Origin: Flavobacteriaceae bacterium bin25
Lineage (GTDB): Bacteria; Bacteroidota; Bacteroidia; Flavobacteriales; Flavobacteriaceae
NCBI GenBank assembly: GCA_002238525.1
Contig: MPMN01000033.1
Span: 1 to 33,355, forward strand
Direction of reading: 5' to 3'
Length of the DNA stretch: 33,355 bases
A model generated the notes under the pieces. That model searched no databases. It saw nothing but the letters and a program-made list of their open reading frames with translations, and was not told the DNA's origin. Position numbers and translations under genes: made by a program. This document shows, one piece after another, positions 1 to 7,621 of the stretch (positions are counted from its first letter, which is position 1; each line of letters opens with the position of its first letter).

Positions 1-2
1 AT

Positions 3-308
3 TTTAGCAAACAAAATCCGAAAGAACTTAAAATCCTGATTATAGACAATGCCGGCTTTCATGCTTCTAAGAATATAACCATTCCAGAAAACATCAAGCT
101 CATCAGAATTCCTCCTTATACCCCAGAGCTTAACCTCGCTGAAAAGGTATGGCAATGGATGAAAGAAAGAGTGGCTATGAAATTTTTTGAAGATCTTGAA
201 TCTCTAAAGAAAAAAATAACTGAGGTGATTACGCAACTGAAGTCTGAACGCATCAAATCCATTACAGGATATGATTTGTACACCAAAACCTTTTTTGAGC
301 AATTATAA
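3..308 (+). CDS. IS630-family transposase, C-terminal part (5' end outside window)
   Basis: This is an open frame of 101 codons plus a TAA stop, entering from the left edge. It encodes the C-terminal half of a DDE transposase of the IS630/Tc1-mariner type, which cuts and joins transposon ends. The second catalytic Asp lies in the IIDNAGFH motif (about residues 14-21 of the fragment). The downstream catalytic Glu lies in the PPYTPELNLAEKVW block typical of the DDE_3 fold. The last codons (FFEQL) run into the terminal repeat at 297-324, so the gene reaches the end of the element. No frameshift is seen in this part, so the copy may be intact, but the N-terminal half and first catalytic Asp lie outside the window. 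The broken copy at 1190-2051 covers the complementary N-terminal part of the same family. Confidence 0.85.
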   Translation, partial: FSKQNPKELKILIIDNAGFHASKNITIPENIKLIRIPPYTPELNLAEKVWQWMKERVAMKFFEDLESLKKKITEVITQLKSERIKSITGYDLYTKTFFEQL

Positions 309-324
309 CGTGTAAATGGTATTA
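297..324 (+). repeat. IS630-type right terminal repeat, copy A
   Basis: This 28-bp sequence begins GAGCAATTATAACG and ends TAAATGGTATTA. It overlaps the last codons of the transposase and matches, inverted, the repeat at 1055-1084. It also matches the ends of the MITE-like element at 28754-28864 (23 of 28 positions against 28837-28864). Similarity stops at GGTATTA, which marks the probable element boundary. Confidence 0.7.
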
Positions 325-392
325 GTTCACTCTCAGCTTCTTTTAGTTATAGGTCAACATGTTTAACTACATCGCAAATATATAAATTAAAT

Positions 393-420
393 GAGCAATA
401 TAATAGTATATATGGTATAA
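393..420 (+). repeat. IS630-type terminal repeat, solo copy B
   Basis: This 28-bp sequence starts GAGCAATATAATAG and ends TATGGTATAA. It has the same layout and length as copy A but no transposase attached. It is more diverged in the middle than the other copies. It abuts the block at 417-483. Confidence 0.5.
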
Positions 421-483
421 GTTGTTTAGCAGTAGAGTAAATACATAAACTTATTGAGCAATATAGTGTTCGTTATGGTATAA
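417..483 (+). repeat. Right half of a MITE-like element, including terminal repeat copy C (456-483)
   Basis: The block starting TAAGTTGTTTAGCAGTAGAG and ending in GAGCAATATAGTGTT...ATGGTATAA is about 85 % identical by eye to 28798-28864, the right half of the MITE-like element near the other end of the window. The matching left half is not present here, so this copy is truncated or recombined with the copy B repeat. Confidence 0.6.
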
Positions 484-493
484 CAACCAAAAT

Positions 494-530
494 AAAAAAA
501 GCCGATAAACATTTAATTGCTTACCGACTT
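494..530 (-). terminator. Putative intrinsic terminator (minus strand)
   Basis: On the minus strand the RNA would form a 10-bp stem (AAGTCGGTAA with TTATCGGCTT, two G-U pairs) around a 12-nt loop, followed by a run of seven U. On the plus strand the same stem carries two C-A mismatches, which favours the minus-strand reading. No convincing minus-strand gene lies upstream of it (531-1052), so it may be a leftover of a lost gene. Confidence 0.5.
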
Positions 531-1052
531 CAAGGATAACCCACGACATAAGTCTTCTTGTTATAGATTTATATAGACTAAATAAATCTATCTTACTTGA
601 AAAACATCAATGCAAATATAATATTATTTGAATAATTTCGTAATCATTTTTTTTATTTTCGGAAAGCATCGGATATGCTATTGTTCCTTGCTGATTCCTC
701 TCGCTAATGTTTTTGGTTTACGATTTTAATGCCATGTCGAAAGTGGTTAATGATGAGGAAGAAAATGCTGATAATTAATTTTTGCGGAGATATCCCAAAT
801 ATAATATTTGCAACAGAAGAACAGTCCAGAGAATGGCTGGAAAATAGGCGCAGGACAAAAGGTGTGGTATACCTTTTTGTAAAGGAAAGAATGTAGTTCA
901 ATTAAAACATCTTACCCAGACACGTTGTTGTAACGATTTTCGTAATAAAAAGAGGAAAAACTAGTTCAATGTCAAGACCAATACGATGATGGAACATAGC
1001 AATATACCTTGTCGCATCTGGGCATATATCTATATCCTACAAACATTAAAGG
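531..1052. other. AT-rich degraded region without an intact gene
   Basis: No convincing gene is seen. Short plus-strand stretches at about 650-900, in different frames, read like fragments of a regulator (for example MLLFLADSS, then a GDIPNIIFATEEQSREW stretch). This loosely recalls a Crp/Fnr helix-turn-helix, but stops and frame changes break them and the resemblance is weak. The only longer open frame is a 65-codon minus-strand one with no family resemblance. Confidence 0.35.
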
Positions 1053-1054
1053 AA

Positions 1055-1084
1055 TTATACCATTTAAACACACTACATTTACTC
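1055..1084 (-). repeat. IS630-type terminal repeat, copy E (left end of the remnant)
   Basis: Read on the plus strand it starts TTATACCATTTAAACACAC and ends CATTTACTC. It is the inverted form of copies A-D, with a 2-nt insertion. Relative to 28837-28864 about 26 of 28 positions agree once the insertion is removed. It lies about 105 bp before the transposase ATG at 1190, as expected for the left end. Confidence 0.7.
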
Positions 1085-1189
1085 GAATTAAATTTTTAGG
1101 ATTTTGTTTGCTAAACTCTCTCAGAAACTCTCGAAGATAGGATTATACTACCACATGTATATAACTCCATTAATTTATAAATTTTCTAC

Positions 1190-2051
1190 ATGGCTAAAAA
1201 AAAATTGACATACAAGTACAAGAGAACGAGCATGAAATGAAGAAGCTCATGCCCAAGCAAAAGAACCTATCCAATAGAAGTAGGGTTAAGATGCTTCTCC
1301 TGATAAAACAGGGGAAAGTGACTTATTCCAGGGAATTAATCCCCAGGCTTAAGGTTTCCCGCAAGACTATTTATAATTGACCAGGTTTAACGAATGGTTC
1401 TCCGCTATGCTTTGAACTGCGGGAACACCTAGCTCTACGAGGTTGGCTTAGGTTATAAGAACAAGGCGGTTTAGAGGAATTGCTCGCTAACAGAAAACAA
1501 GGTAGTATTCCGCCATGGATAACGGAACAAACCAAACAAGCCATAACATCTATGCTTGCAGATCCTACAACAACGATAACTAGTTATGTTGAGTTATTAG
1601 CATGGGTGCATAAAAATCACCAATCCAATATAAGTTATCAAGTCCTTTATAATCATTGTCGGAAACACCACAATAGTGTGCTGATTGTTTCAAGAAAATC
1701 TCATCATAAAAAAGATAAAGATGCTGAACGGACCTTCAAAGAAGAGAAACTTCCAAGTAAACTGTGTGAAATTAAAAGCAGTACAGCTAAGAATAAGTTT
1801 GACTCGGTGAATCTTTATTTTCAAGATGAATCTCGTTTTGGATTAATGACCAAACAAAAGCGGGTGTTGGTTTTCAAAGGTGTCAAGCCTATTGTAAGTA
1901 TCAGTATAGTTATCAATCGTTTTGGTTATGGGGATGCTTTTCACCTATTACGGGAAATAGCATCTATTGGGAAACATTATCAGTGTCTAATCCGGATAGG
2001 AGAATATCACGTCTGAAAATCTTCCAAAATGAAGCGAATTTTCGAATGTGA
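1190..2051 (+). pseudogene. IS630-family transposase pseudogene, N-terminal half
   Basis: The reading frame begins at ATG 1190 (MAKKKLTYKYKRTSMK, then TGA). It continues in another frame from 1237, where a helix-turn-helix is visible (SRVKMLLLIKQGKVTYSREL...SRKTIYN, ending TGA at 1378-1380). It changes frame again near 1383 (RFNEWFSAML) and at 1480, giving a 178-codon open frame with TTG as first codon. Near 1895 it shifts once more into YQYSYQSFWLWGCFSP and stops at 2049-2051. The first catalytic Asp is visible in YFQDESRFGL. The second Asp and the Glu region are absent. The gene is therefore dead, with at least three frame changes plus in-frame stops. The order HTH, FQDESRFGL, SFWLWGCFSP is that of IS630-type transposases. 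Confidence 0.8.
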
Positions 2052-2255
2052 AAATTAAAATAGGGGGGAACTTCAGACATGTAATTGTCAAATAGATCGT
2101 CTCGAAAAAGGAACTATAGGTGATACCCTAAACTAACAACTATCCTTGATTATTGTATGTTCATTTTGACCTCCATCCGCACAAAGTGCAGTAGAACCAG
2201 ACAAACTAAAAGATGAACGTCGTTAGTTGTGAAACGATTTTACGATATCTCATGG

Positions 2256-2861
2256 TTATTCTTTGAAGAATAGTGCGTTTAAGTCTTTGATGTTTTCAAG
2301 TATTTCTTCAAGACCAAATCTCTCAACTGATGAACTAATAAAAATAGCCGGTAAGGGATGCCAAGTTTTAGAAAGTATGCCTCTGTATCGGTCAATTTGA
2401 CTATCAATCTTCCCCGATTTTAATGTGTCAGATTTGGTGAAAACAATTACAAAAGGAAGCCTTACCGAATGTATCCATTTGAAAAATTCTAAATCATTCT
2501 CAAGAGGCCCATGACGAATGTCTACCAGCACAAAGAGCTGAATCAATTGCTTCCTCTCCGATATATAACCCTTTATTCTTCTCCCTATAGTCTGCCGATT
2601 GGCTTTGGACGTCTGGGCATATCCATAACCAGGTAAATCCACCAAATACCACTGATTGTTGATTAAAAAATGGTTGATTAATTGAGTTTTCCCGGGTGTA
2701 GATGAGGTTTTGGCTAATTTTTTTCTGTTGCATATAGCATTAATCAAAGAAGATTTTCCCACATTAGACCGTCCAATAAAGGCATACTCAGGTAAACCAT
2801 GAGACAGACATGATGAAATATCAATGCTGCTAGAAATAAAATCCGCTGATTTGATTTGCAT
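2256..2861 (-). CDS. engB: Ribosome biogenesis GTPase EngB (YihA/YsxC)
   Basis: EngB is a small cytoplasmic GTPase needed for late assembly of the large ribosomal subunit. Motifs are complete: G1 GRSNVGKS (residues 30-37), a G2 threonine in the SSTPGKTQ stretch, G3 DLPGYG (75-80), G4 TKSD (142-145) and an ISSS stretch near the G5 position. The length of 201 residues is normal. I chose ATG 2861 because MQIKSADF matches the usual family N-terminus. A TTG 33 bases upstream is in frame but would overlap the neighbouring hydrolase gene. With the chosen start, the hydrolase stop lies 8 bp before it, so the two probably form one operon. Confidence 0.95.
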   Translation of the reverse strand: MQIKSADFISSSIDISSCLSHGLPEYAFIGRSNVGKSSLINAICNRKKLAKTSSTPGKTQLINHFLINNQWYLVDLPGYGYAQTSKANRQTIGRRIKGYISERKQLIQLFVLVDIRHGPLENDLEFFKWIHSVRLPFVIVFTKSDTLKSGKIDSQIDRYRGILSKTWHPLPAIFISSSVERFGLEEILENIKDLNALFFKE

Positions 2862-2869
2862 GGACCAAT

Positions 2870-3637
2870 CTAGAACCCACGCTTTTTTAACCAAGAGTGT
2901 AAAATATCATTGAACCCATCAGGATGCTCCATCATAGGCGCATGACCGCATTTATCAATCCAATATAAATCGGAATCAGGCAACAAACTATTGAATTCCA
3001 TAGCAACATCAGGCGGAGTAACCAAATCTTGCTTCCCCCAAATGATGGCTACAGGTAAATCCATAGAAGATAAGTCCCTTGACATATTATGACGAATCGC
3101 ACTCTTAGCCAATGCTATCGTACGAACTAATTTTTTGTTGTCATTGACCGTTTCAAAAACCGAATCAACTATTTCTTTTGTAGCAATCTTTGGGTCATAA
3201 AACACCTCCTGAGCCTTGGTTTTTATATATTGATAGTTCTTACGATTCGGTGCAGCATTGCCTCCAATATTGTTTTCGTATAATCCAGAACTGCCCGTAA
3301 TTACAATTCCCTTCAACTTATCTATGTAGTCCCGAGCAAACATTAAAGCTACATGACCCCCCAGAGAATTCCCCAAAAGAATGGCATTTCGGTCAGAAAA
3401 TCGATCCAAAAATCTAAATAAATAATTAGACAAAGAAGCAATAGAAGTCTTATTAATCTTCATACTGTAAAAGGGCAATTCAGGTAACAAAACTCTATAC
3501 CCCCTTTTGGGAAAATAGTCTATGACTCCACCAAAATTGCTGAGAGTACCCATCAGCCCATGAAGAGGAACAAGCGGCTGACCCTCCCCAATATCTAAAA
3601 AACGGAAACCATCAACCTCTCTAAGCTCGTTATTCAT
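2870..3637 (-). CDS. Alpha/beta hydrolase family protein
   Basis: A 255-residue alpha/beta hydrolase without signal peptide, so cytoplasmic. The catalytic triad can be read: nucleophile Ser91 in GNSLGG, Asp204 in GKQDLVTP and His232 in CGHAPMMEHP. An oxyanion HG motif lies near residue 26 (PLHGLMG). The substrate cannot be told from sequence; the family includes esterases, C-C hydrolases and haloperoxidase-like enzymes. It is transcribed divergently from mraZ and is followed directly by engB. The start is ATG 3637. A TATATTTG element 37-44 bp upstream may serve as its promoter. Confidence 0.88.
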   Translation of the reverse strand: MNNELREVDGFRFLDIGEGQPLVPLHGLMGTLSNFGGVIDYFPKRGYRVLLPELPFYSMKINKTSIASLSNYLFRFLDRFSDRNAILLGNSLGGHVALMFARDYIDKLKGIVITGSSGLYENNIGGNAAPNRKNYQYIKTKAQEVFYDPKIATKEIVDSVFETVNDNKKLVRTIALAKSAIRHNMSRDLSSMDLPVAIIWGKQDLVTPPDVAMEFNSLLPDSDLYWIDKCGHAPMMEHPDGFNDILHSWLKKRGF

Positions 3638-3673
3638 AAAACTGAATCAAAATAGACATCTAAGGATAGGGCA

Positions 3674-3681
3674 CAAATATA
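3674..3681 (-). promoter_or_regulatory. Putative -7 promoter element for the hydrolase-engB operon
   Basis: TATATTTG on the minus strand fits the Bacteroidota -7 consensus TAnnTTTG and would give a leader of about 30 nt before ATG 3637. No good TTTG -33 element is seen at the normal 19-21 nt distance. Confidence 0.35.
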
Positions 3682-3861
3682 AAACAAAGGTCAGCAAAAG
3701 GCTATCTTCAAGAGTAAATTATGAAAGCCAATACCTACCAAATCAAAATGCCGAAATCAAATGAAGACCCCATTTTTTTTATTTCAGAAAAAAAATTTGT
3801 AAAGAATTCCACATTGTAACCATATTAAAATCAAATTTTTATGATGATTTGATATTATAAA

Positions 3862-3893
3862 TTTAAGAATTCTAGAAAAGATTTTTAACTTTG
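3862..3893 (+). promoter_or_regulatory. Putative promoter of the dcw operon
   Basis: TAACTTTG at 3886-3893 is a full match to the Bacteroidota -7 consensus TAnnTTTG. A weak -33 element, TTTA (3862-3865), lies 20 nt before it. Transcription would start around 3899, inside the TGG box array at 3895-3919, so a protein bound there could block initiation. Confidence 0.5.
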
Positions 3894-3894
3894 G

Positions 3895-3919
3895 TGGCTA
3901 AATGTGGGGAAAAGTGGTA
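3895..3919 (+). promoter_or_regulatory. Putative MraZ operator: three TGG boxes at 10-bp spacing
   Basis: TGGCT (3895), TGGGG (3905) and TGGTA (3915) are repeated at exactly one helical turn, each preceded by an A-rich spacer ending AAATG or AAAAG. MraZ proteins of other bacteria bind direct repeats of TGGGN or AAAGTG type separated by about 5 nt, just upstream of their own gene. The position, 23-47 bp before the mraZ ATG and overlapping the predicted transcription start, fits autorepression of the operon. Binding itself is inferred. Confidence 0.6.
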
Positions 3920-3941
3920 TATTTGTTCCTCAACCAAACTA

Positions 3942-4409
3942 ATGTCTTACTTAATTGGCACTTACGATTGTAAAGTTGACACCAAAGGTCGCCTAGTGTT
4001 TCCCGTTGGTCTAAAAAAACAGCTTAGTAGCGTGATAGACAATGGGTTTGTTTTGAAAAGAGCAGTTTTTGGAAAAGGATTGGAACTCTATCCAATGGAA
4101 CAATGGACTCTCGTAAGCCAAAAGATAAATCAACTTAATCGGTTCATTCCAAGCAACATTGCGTTTATACGGGGATTTAACGCTGGATCACGAATCGTCG
4201 AAATAGATACCTCAGGACGCCTCCTGATTCCAAAAGATCTGGTCAACTGGGCCGAAATAAAAAAAGAAATTGTCATATCCGCTTCAGTCAATATCCTAGA
4301 AATATGGGACAAGCAAATCTATGAAAACTCATTGATGCCCTCGGAAGAACTAGGACAATTAGCACAGAATGTGATGGGAAATGATAAAGGAGAAAATAAT
4401 GCCAACTGA
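3942..4409 (+). CDS. mraZ: Transcriptional regulator MraZ
   Basis: MraZ is a ring-forming DNA-binding protein of the AbrB/SpoVT fold that regulates its own dcw operon. The protein has 155 residues with the two expected copies of the DNA-contacting motif: DTKGR at residues 13-17 and DTSGR at 89-93. The start is ATG 3942 (MSYLIGTYDCKVDTKGR). An in-frame TTG at 3891 would add 17 residues unlike the family and would lie within the operator array. It is the first gene of the + strand dcw operon, and its stop overlaps the start of rsmH by 11 bp. Confidence 0.95.
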   Translation: MSYLIGTYDCKVDTKGRLVFPVGLKKQLSSVIDNGFVLKRAVFGKGLELYPMEQWTLVSQKINQLNRFIPSNIAFIRGFNAGSRIVEIDTSGRLLIPKDLVNWAEIKKEIVISASVNILEIWDKQIYENSLMPSEELGQLAQNVMGNDKGENNAN

Positions 4410-5310
4410 TTCGATGAATTACCATAGACCTGTTCTGTTGAAAGAGACTATAGATGGACTAAATATCAAACCCCACGGAGTCTATATAGATGCTACCTAT
4501 GGTTTCGGTGGACACTCAAAATCCATTCTTGACAGACTAGATTACAAAGGAAGACTATTTGCTTTTGATTGTGACTTTGATACTAGTAAACATCTAATTG
4601 ATCACCCTTCCTATGTGTTTGTCCAGTCAAATTTCAGATATATATCGAATTTTATGGATAGCTACAATATATCCCAGGCAGATGGAATACTAGCCGATTT
4701 TGGTGTTTCATCTTACCAAATTGATACTCCCACACGAGGATTTAGCTACCAAAGGGATGGAAAATTGGATATGCGCATGAATCAAAACCAAACCCTCACA
4801 GCTTTTGAAGTAATCAATCACTACGATACCGATGCCCTATCAAAGGTTTTTTACCAATATGGGGAACTTATAAAAGCAAGGAAAATAGCTGAACAAATTG
4901 TGATAAGTAGATCACAAAATGAAATCAACACTACCTTCGATTTAAAAGAAATCCTAAGTTCACTTCTGGGTAAGGGTAGAGAAAACAAAACCCTCGCCAA
5001 GATTTTTCAAGCAATCAGAATTGAAGTAAATCAAGAACTTGATGCAATCAAGATCTTTTTGAAACAATGTGCTAAACTACTAAAACCAGCAGGTCGCCTG
5101 GTTTGTATTTCATACCACTCGCTGGAAGATCGATTAGTGAAATTCTTCATCCAAACAGGAAACTTTTCAAATCAACCCATCAAAGATTTCTATGGAAATG
5201 TTATCAAGCCACTCAATAAAGTGGGGAAACTAATCCGCCCAAGCGCCGAAGAAATTAATCAGAACCCCAGAGCCCGAAGTGCGAAACTAAGAATAGCTGA
5301 AAAAAGATGA
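4399..5310 (+). CDS. rsmH: 16S rRNA (cytosine-1402-N4)-methyltransferase RsmH (MraW)
   Basis: RsmH methylates N4 of C1402 in the decoding centre of 16S rRNA, using S-adenosylmethionine. The SAM-binding motif VYIDATYGFGGHS lies at residues 28-40. The family blocks DGILADFGVSS and TRGFSY follow, as do the ISYHSLEDR block and the C-terminal NPRARSAKLR signature. The length of 303 residues is normal. I chose ATG 4399 because AAAGGAG lies 6 nt upstream. An in-frame ATG at 4381 would add six residues. The gene overlaps mraZ at its start and the FtsL-like gene at its end (4 bp, ATGA). Confidence 0.95.
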   Translation: MPTDSMNYHRPVLLKETIDGLNIKPHGVYIDATYGFGGHSKSILDRLDYKGRLFAFDCDFDTSKHLIDHPSYVFVQSNFRYISNFMDSYNISQADGILADFGVSSYQIDTPTRGFSYQRDGKLDMRMNQNQTLTAFEVINHYDTDALSKVFYQYGELIKARKIAEQIVISRSQNEINTTFDLKEILSSLLGKGRENKTLAKIFQAIRIEVNQELDAIKIFLKQCAKLLKPAGRLVCISYHSLEDRLVKFFIQTGNFSNQPIKDFYGNVIKPLNKVGKLIRPSAEEINQNPRARSAKLRIAEKR

Positions 5311-5624
5311 AACCTATTGTTCAACTGTTGAATGTTGATTTTTTGACCAACAAAAAGTCGATTAGAACCTGGTCAATGATTGCCTATCTGTCCTTTTTAG
5401 GAGTATTGATGATCTCTTCAGGACACATAACCGATAATAAATCCTATAGAATCCAAATATTGGAAAGACAAGTCTTTATTCTCAAAACTGAACTAATTGA
5501 TCTGCAAGCCCAATTACTAGAAGTAAGTAAACCACCACCAAGAATTAAAATCGCTCAAGGAGTGTACTTGGAACAACCCATAACAGCACCTATTGAAATT
5601 AAAATTGAACATATAGAATTATGA
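5307..5624 (+). CDS. ftsL: FtsL-like cell division protein
   Basis: A 105-residue single-pass membrane protein. A short cytoplasmic N-terminus is followed by a membrane segment at about residues 23-40 (SMIAYLSFLGVLMISSG). A heptad-like stretch comes next, probably a coiled coil (RIQILERQVFILKTELIDLQAQLLE, about residues 48-72). This is the layout of FtsL, which recruits and activates FtsW-FtsI at the septum. Sequence similarity within the family is low, so the call rests on topology and on position between rsmH and ftsI. Both junctions are 4-bp ATGA overlaps, implying translational coupling. Confidence 0.75.
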   Translation: MKPIVQLLNVDFLTNKKSIRTWSMIAYLSFLGVLMISSGHITDNKSYRIQILERQVFILKTELIDLQAQLLEVSKPPPRIKIAQGVYLEQPITAPIEIKIEHIEL

Positions 5625-7621
5625 GTTCTAAACAAATCAATTTAAGACTATACCTCATTTCAGGAATTATGTTTCTGACAGTTTTTCTGCTCATTGGAAA
5701 GCTTATATACATCCAATGGATTGAAGAAAATTCGAATGTAGAAATTCCTAATCAAGTAGTCAAAAATGTCGTACTGGAACCCGATCGAGGAGATATATAT
5801 ACCAGCGATGGCAAAATATTAGCTACCTCAGTCTATAGCTATGAATTGAGATGGGATTCACAAAGTCCCTCAAGAAAAGTATTTGAAACAAACAAAAAGG
5901 AACTTTCAGTAAGGCTCGGCAAAATTCTGAATCAAAATTCCGACGAAGTACTAGCTAAACTAGAAAATGCCCGAGCAACCAATAAGAGATATCTCTTAAT
6001 AGCCCAGAAAGCGGACTACCAAAAAATGAAAGCAATAAAAGAGTTGCCCATTTTTAATCAAGGAGAAATAAGTGGAGGTCTCATTGTGGAACGGAGAGTA
6101 CAAAGAAAACTCCCCATGCAAAAGTACGCCACCAGAACAATTGGATATGAAAAACAACAACCCTCAGGTGCTTATACTAGAACTGGCATTGAGGGTAGCT
6201 ACTCTCAATACCTGAGAGGACAAGTAGGATATCGACTTAAAAAAAGAATCGCAAGAGGAGTCTGGAAACCTATTTCAGATTCAGAATATAGAAAACCCAT
6301 ACCCGGAGGAAACCTCATCACTACAATCGACTCATATATACAACAAACAACCCATGAAGCTCTAGAACAACAAATGATTGATTTTGAAGCAGCCTATGGG
6401 TCAGCAGTAGTGATGCACGTAAAAACAGGCCACGTAAAGGCAATCGTAAATCTCACAAGGAACACCGATAGTACCTATAGTGAAAAGTTTAATTATGCTA
6501 TCGCTAATTCCTACGAACCCGGATCTACGTTCAAAACCTTTTCCTTAATGGCTGCAATGGAGGATAAAAAAATTAATCCTGAAAGTATAGTCAATATAGG
6601 AAATGGCGAAATGACCTTTTTCGGTCGACACAAAATAAGAGATTCACATAAGCCTAAAAACCCTGAAATTTCAGTGAGTAAAGCCCTCGAAGTTTCTTCG
6701 AATGTAGCAGTAGCTAAAGTCGTTTTTGATGCTTATAATGAAAACCCTCACGAATTCTTGAATCGGATCGCCTCAATTGGATTAGATAAGCCATTGAATT
6801 TGGGTCTTCTAGGGGAACCGAATCCTTATATCCCACACCCGTCAGATGAGTTATGGTCGAAAATATCGCTCCCCTGGATGGCATATGGCTATGGATTGAG
6901 CTTAACACCTCTGCAAATGCTTACCTATTATAATGGAATAGCCAATGATGGACAAGTACTGAAACCCCAATTTGTAAAAAGCATTCAACGATCAAATCAA
7001 CAACAAATTGATTTTGATAAAGAAATAATCAACCCTTCGATGGCATCAGAATCTACCGTTGAAGCTATCCAGCAAATGTTGAATAATGTGGTTGAAAAAC
7101 AATGGGGGACAGCGCACCGATTACATAGCAAAATCATTCCAATAGCAGGCAAAACAGGAACAGCACAAGAGAACTATACAACAGATCAGATGAATTATGT
7201 TTCAAGCTTTGTTGGATATTTTCCTGCACAAGAGCCCCAATACTCAATGATAGTGGTCATCCATAAACCAAATAAACGAAAGGGGTATTATGGAAGTACA
7301 GTTGCTGCTCCTGTCGTAAAACAGGTTGCATCAAAAATCATCACAGCAATCCCAGACGAAGTTTTTCTCAATAATAGACAAATCGCATCGGTGATGACTA
7401 AATATGAAAGTCCAAGCATTCCGATAGAAGACCTTCTGCAGAACCAGAGACCCACAGCAACAAATGATATAGTGGCCGCAGGTCAAATTTCAGTAGAGTC
7501 AGGACAAGAAGCAGTAGATAATGCTACTATATTTTTAAATAAAGTAGGCAAGTTGCTGGGAATCAAAGTCATCATTGAAAATAATAGACAAGAAAGAATT
7601 GCTGATCTAACGCCTCCATGA
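5621..7621 (+). CDS. ftsI: Peptidoglycan transpeptidase FtsI (PBP3-type, class B)
   Basis: FtsI is the septal class B penicillin-binding protein that cross-links new peptidoglycan. Its 666 residues start with a cytoplasmic tip and one membrane segment (about residues 10-30). The dimerisation/pedestal region begins with the VLEPDRGDIY block. The transpeptidase domain has nucleophile Ser in STFK (about 302-305), SSN (about 358) and KTGTAQ (about 510). The last 60 or so residues form an extension in which I see no clear PASTA domain. It works with FtsW and FtsL, both encoded in the same operon. The start overlaps ftsL by 4 bp and the stop overlaps murE by 4 bp. Confidence 0.94.
   Translation: MSSKQINLRLYLISGIMFLTVFLLIGKLIYIQWIEENSNVEIPNQVVKNVVLEPDRGDIYTSDGKILATSVYSYELRWDSQSPSRKVFETNKKELSVRLGKILNQNSDEVLAKLENARATNKRYLLIAQKADYQKMKAIKELPIFNQGEISGGLIVERRVQRKLPMQKYATRTIGYEKQQPSGAYTRTGIEGSYSQYLRGQVGYRLKKRIARGVWKPISDSEYRKPIPGGNLITTIDSYIQQTTHEALEQQMIDFEAAYGSAVVMHVKTGHVKAIVNLTRNTDSTYSEKFNYAIANSYEPGSTFKTFSLMAAMEDKKINPESIVNIGNGEMTFFGRHKIRDSHKPKNPEISVSKALEVSSNVAVAKVVFDAYNENPHEFLNRIASIGLDKPLNLGLLGEPNPYIPHPSDELWSKISLPWMAYGYGLSLTPLQMLTYYNGIANDGQVLKPQFVKSIQRSNQQQIDFDKEIINPSMASESTVEAIQQMLNNVVEKQWGTAHRLHSKIIPIAGKTGTAQENYTTDQMNYVSSFVGYFPAQEPQYSMIVVIHKPNKRKGYYGSTVAAPVVKQVASKIITAIPDEVFLNNRQIASVMTKYESPSIPIEDLLQNQRPTATNDIVAAGQISVESGQEAVDNATIFLNKVGKLLGIKVIIENNRQERIADLTPP

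Larger units (their letters stand above)
1053..2051 (+). mobile_element. Remnant of an IS630-family insertion sequence, right end missing
   Basis: A left terminal repeat (1055-1084) is followed by a 5' non-coding stretch and a decayed transposase N-terminal half (1190-2051). No DNAGFH or Glu-containing region and no right terminal repeat follow, so the element is truncated at its 3' side. Its ends match those of the element at the left window edge, so both are copies of one IS family. Confidence 0.7.

Noticed and set aside
650-900. Crp/Fnr-type regulator pseudogene
   Set aside because: Only short, frame-broken resemblances are visible, too weak to list as a gene.
704-901. 65-codon minus-strand open frame
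   Set aside because: No family resemblance, no ribosome binding site, and it lies in a degraded region where the plus strand looks like gene fragments.
1332-1353. Shared sequence GGGAATTAAT..CCAGGCT with about 21949-21968
   Set aside because: The match is short, needs an indel, and the flanks do not align, so chance is likely in AT-rich DNA.
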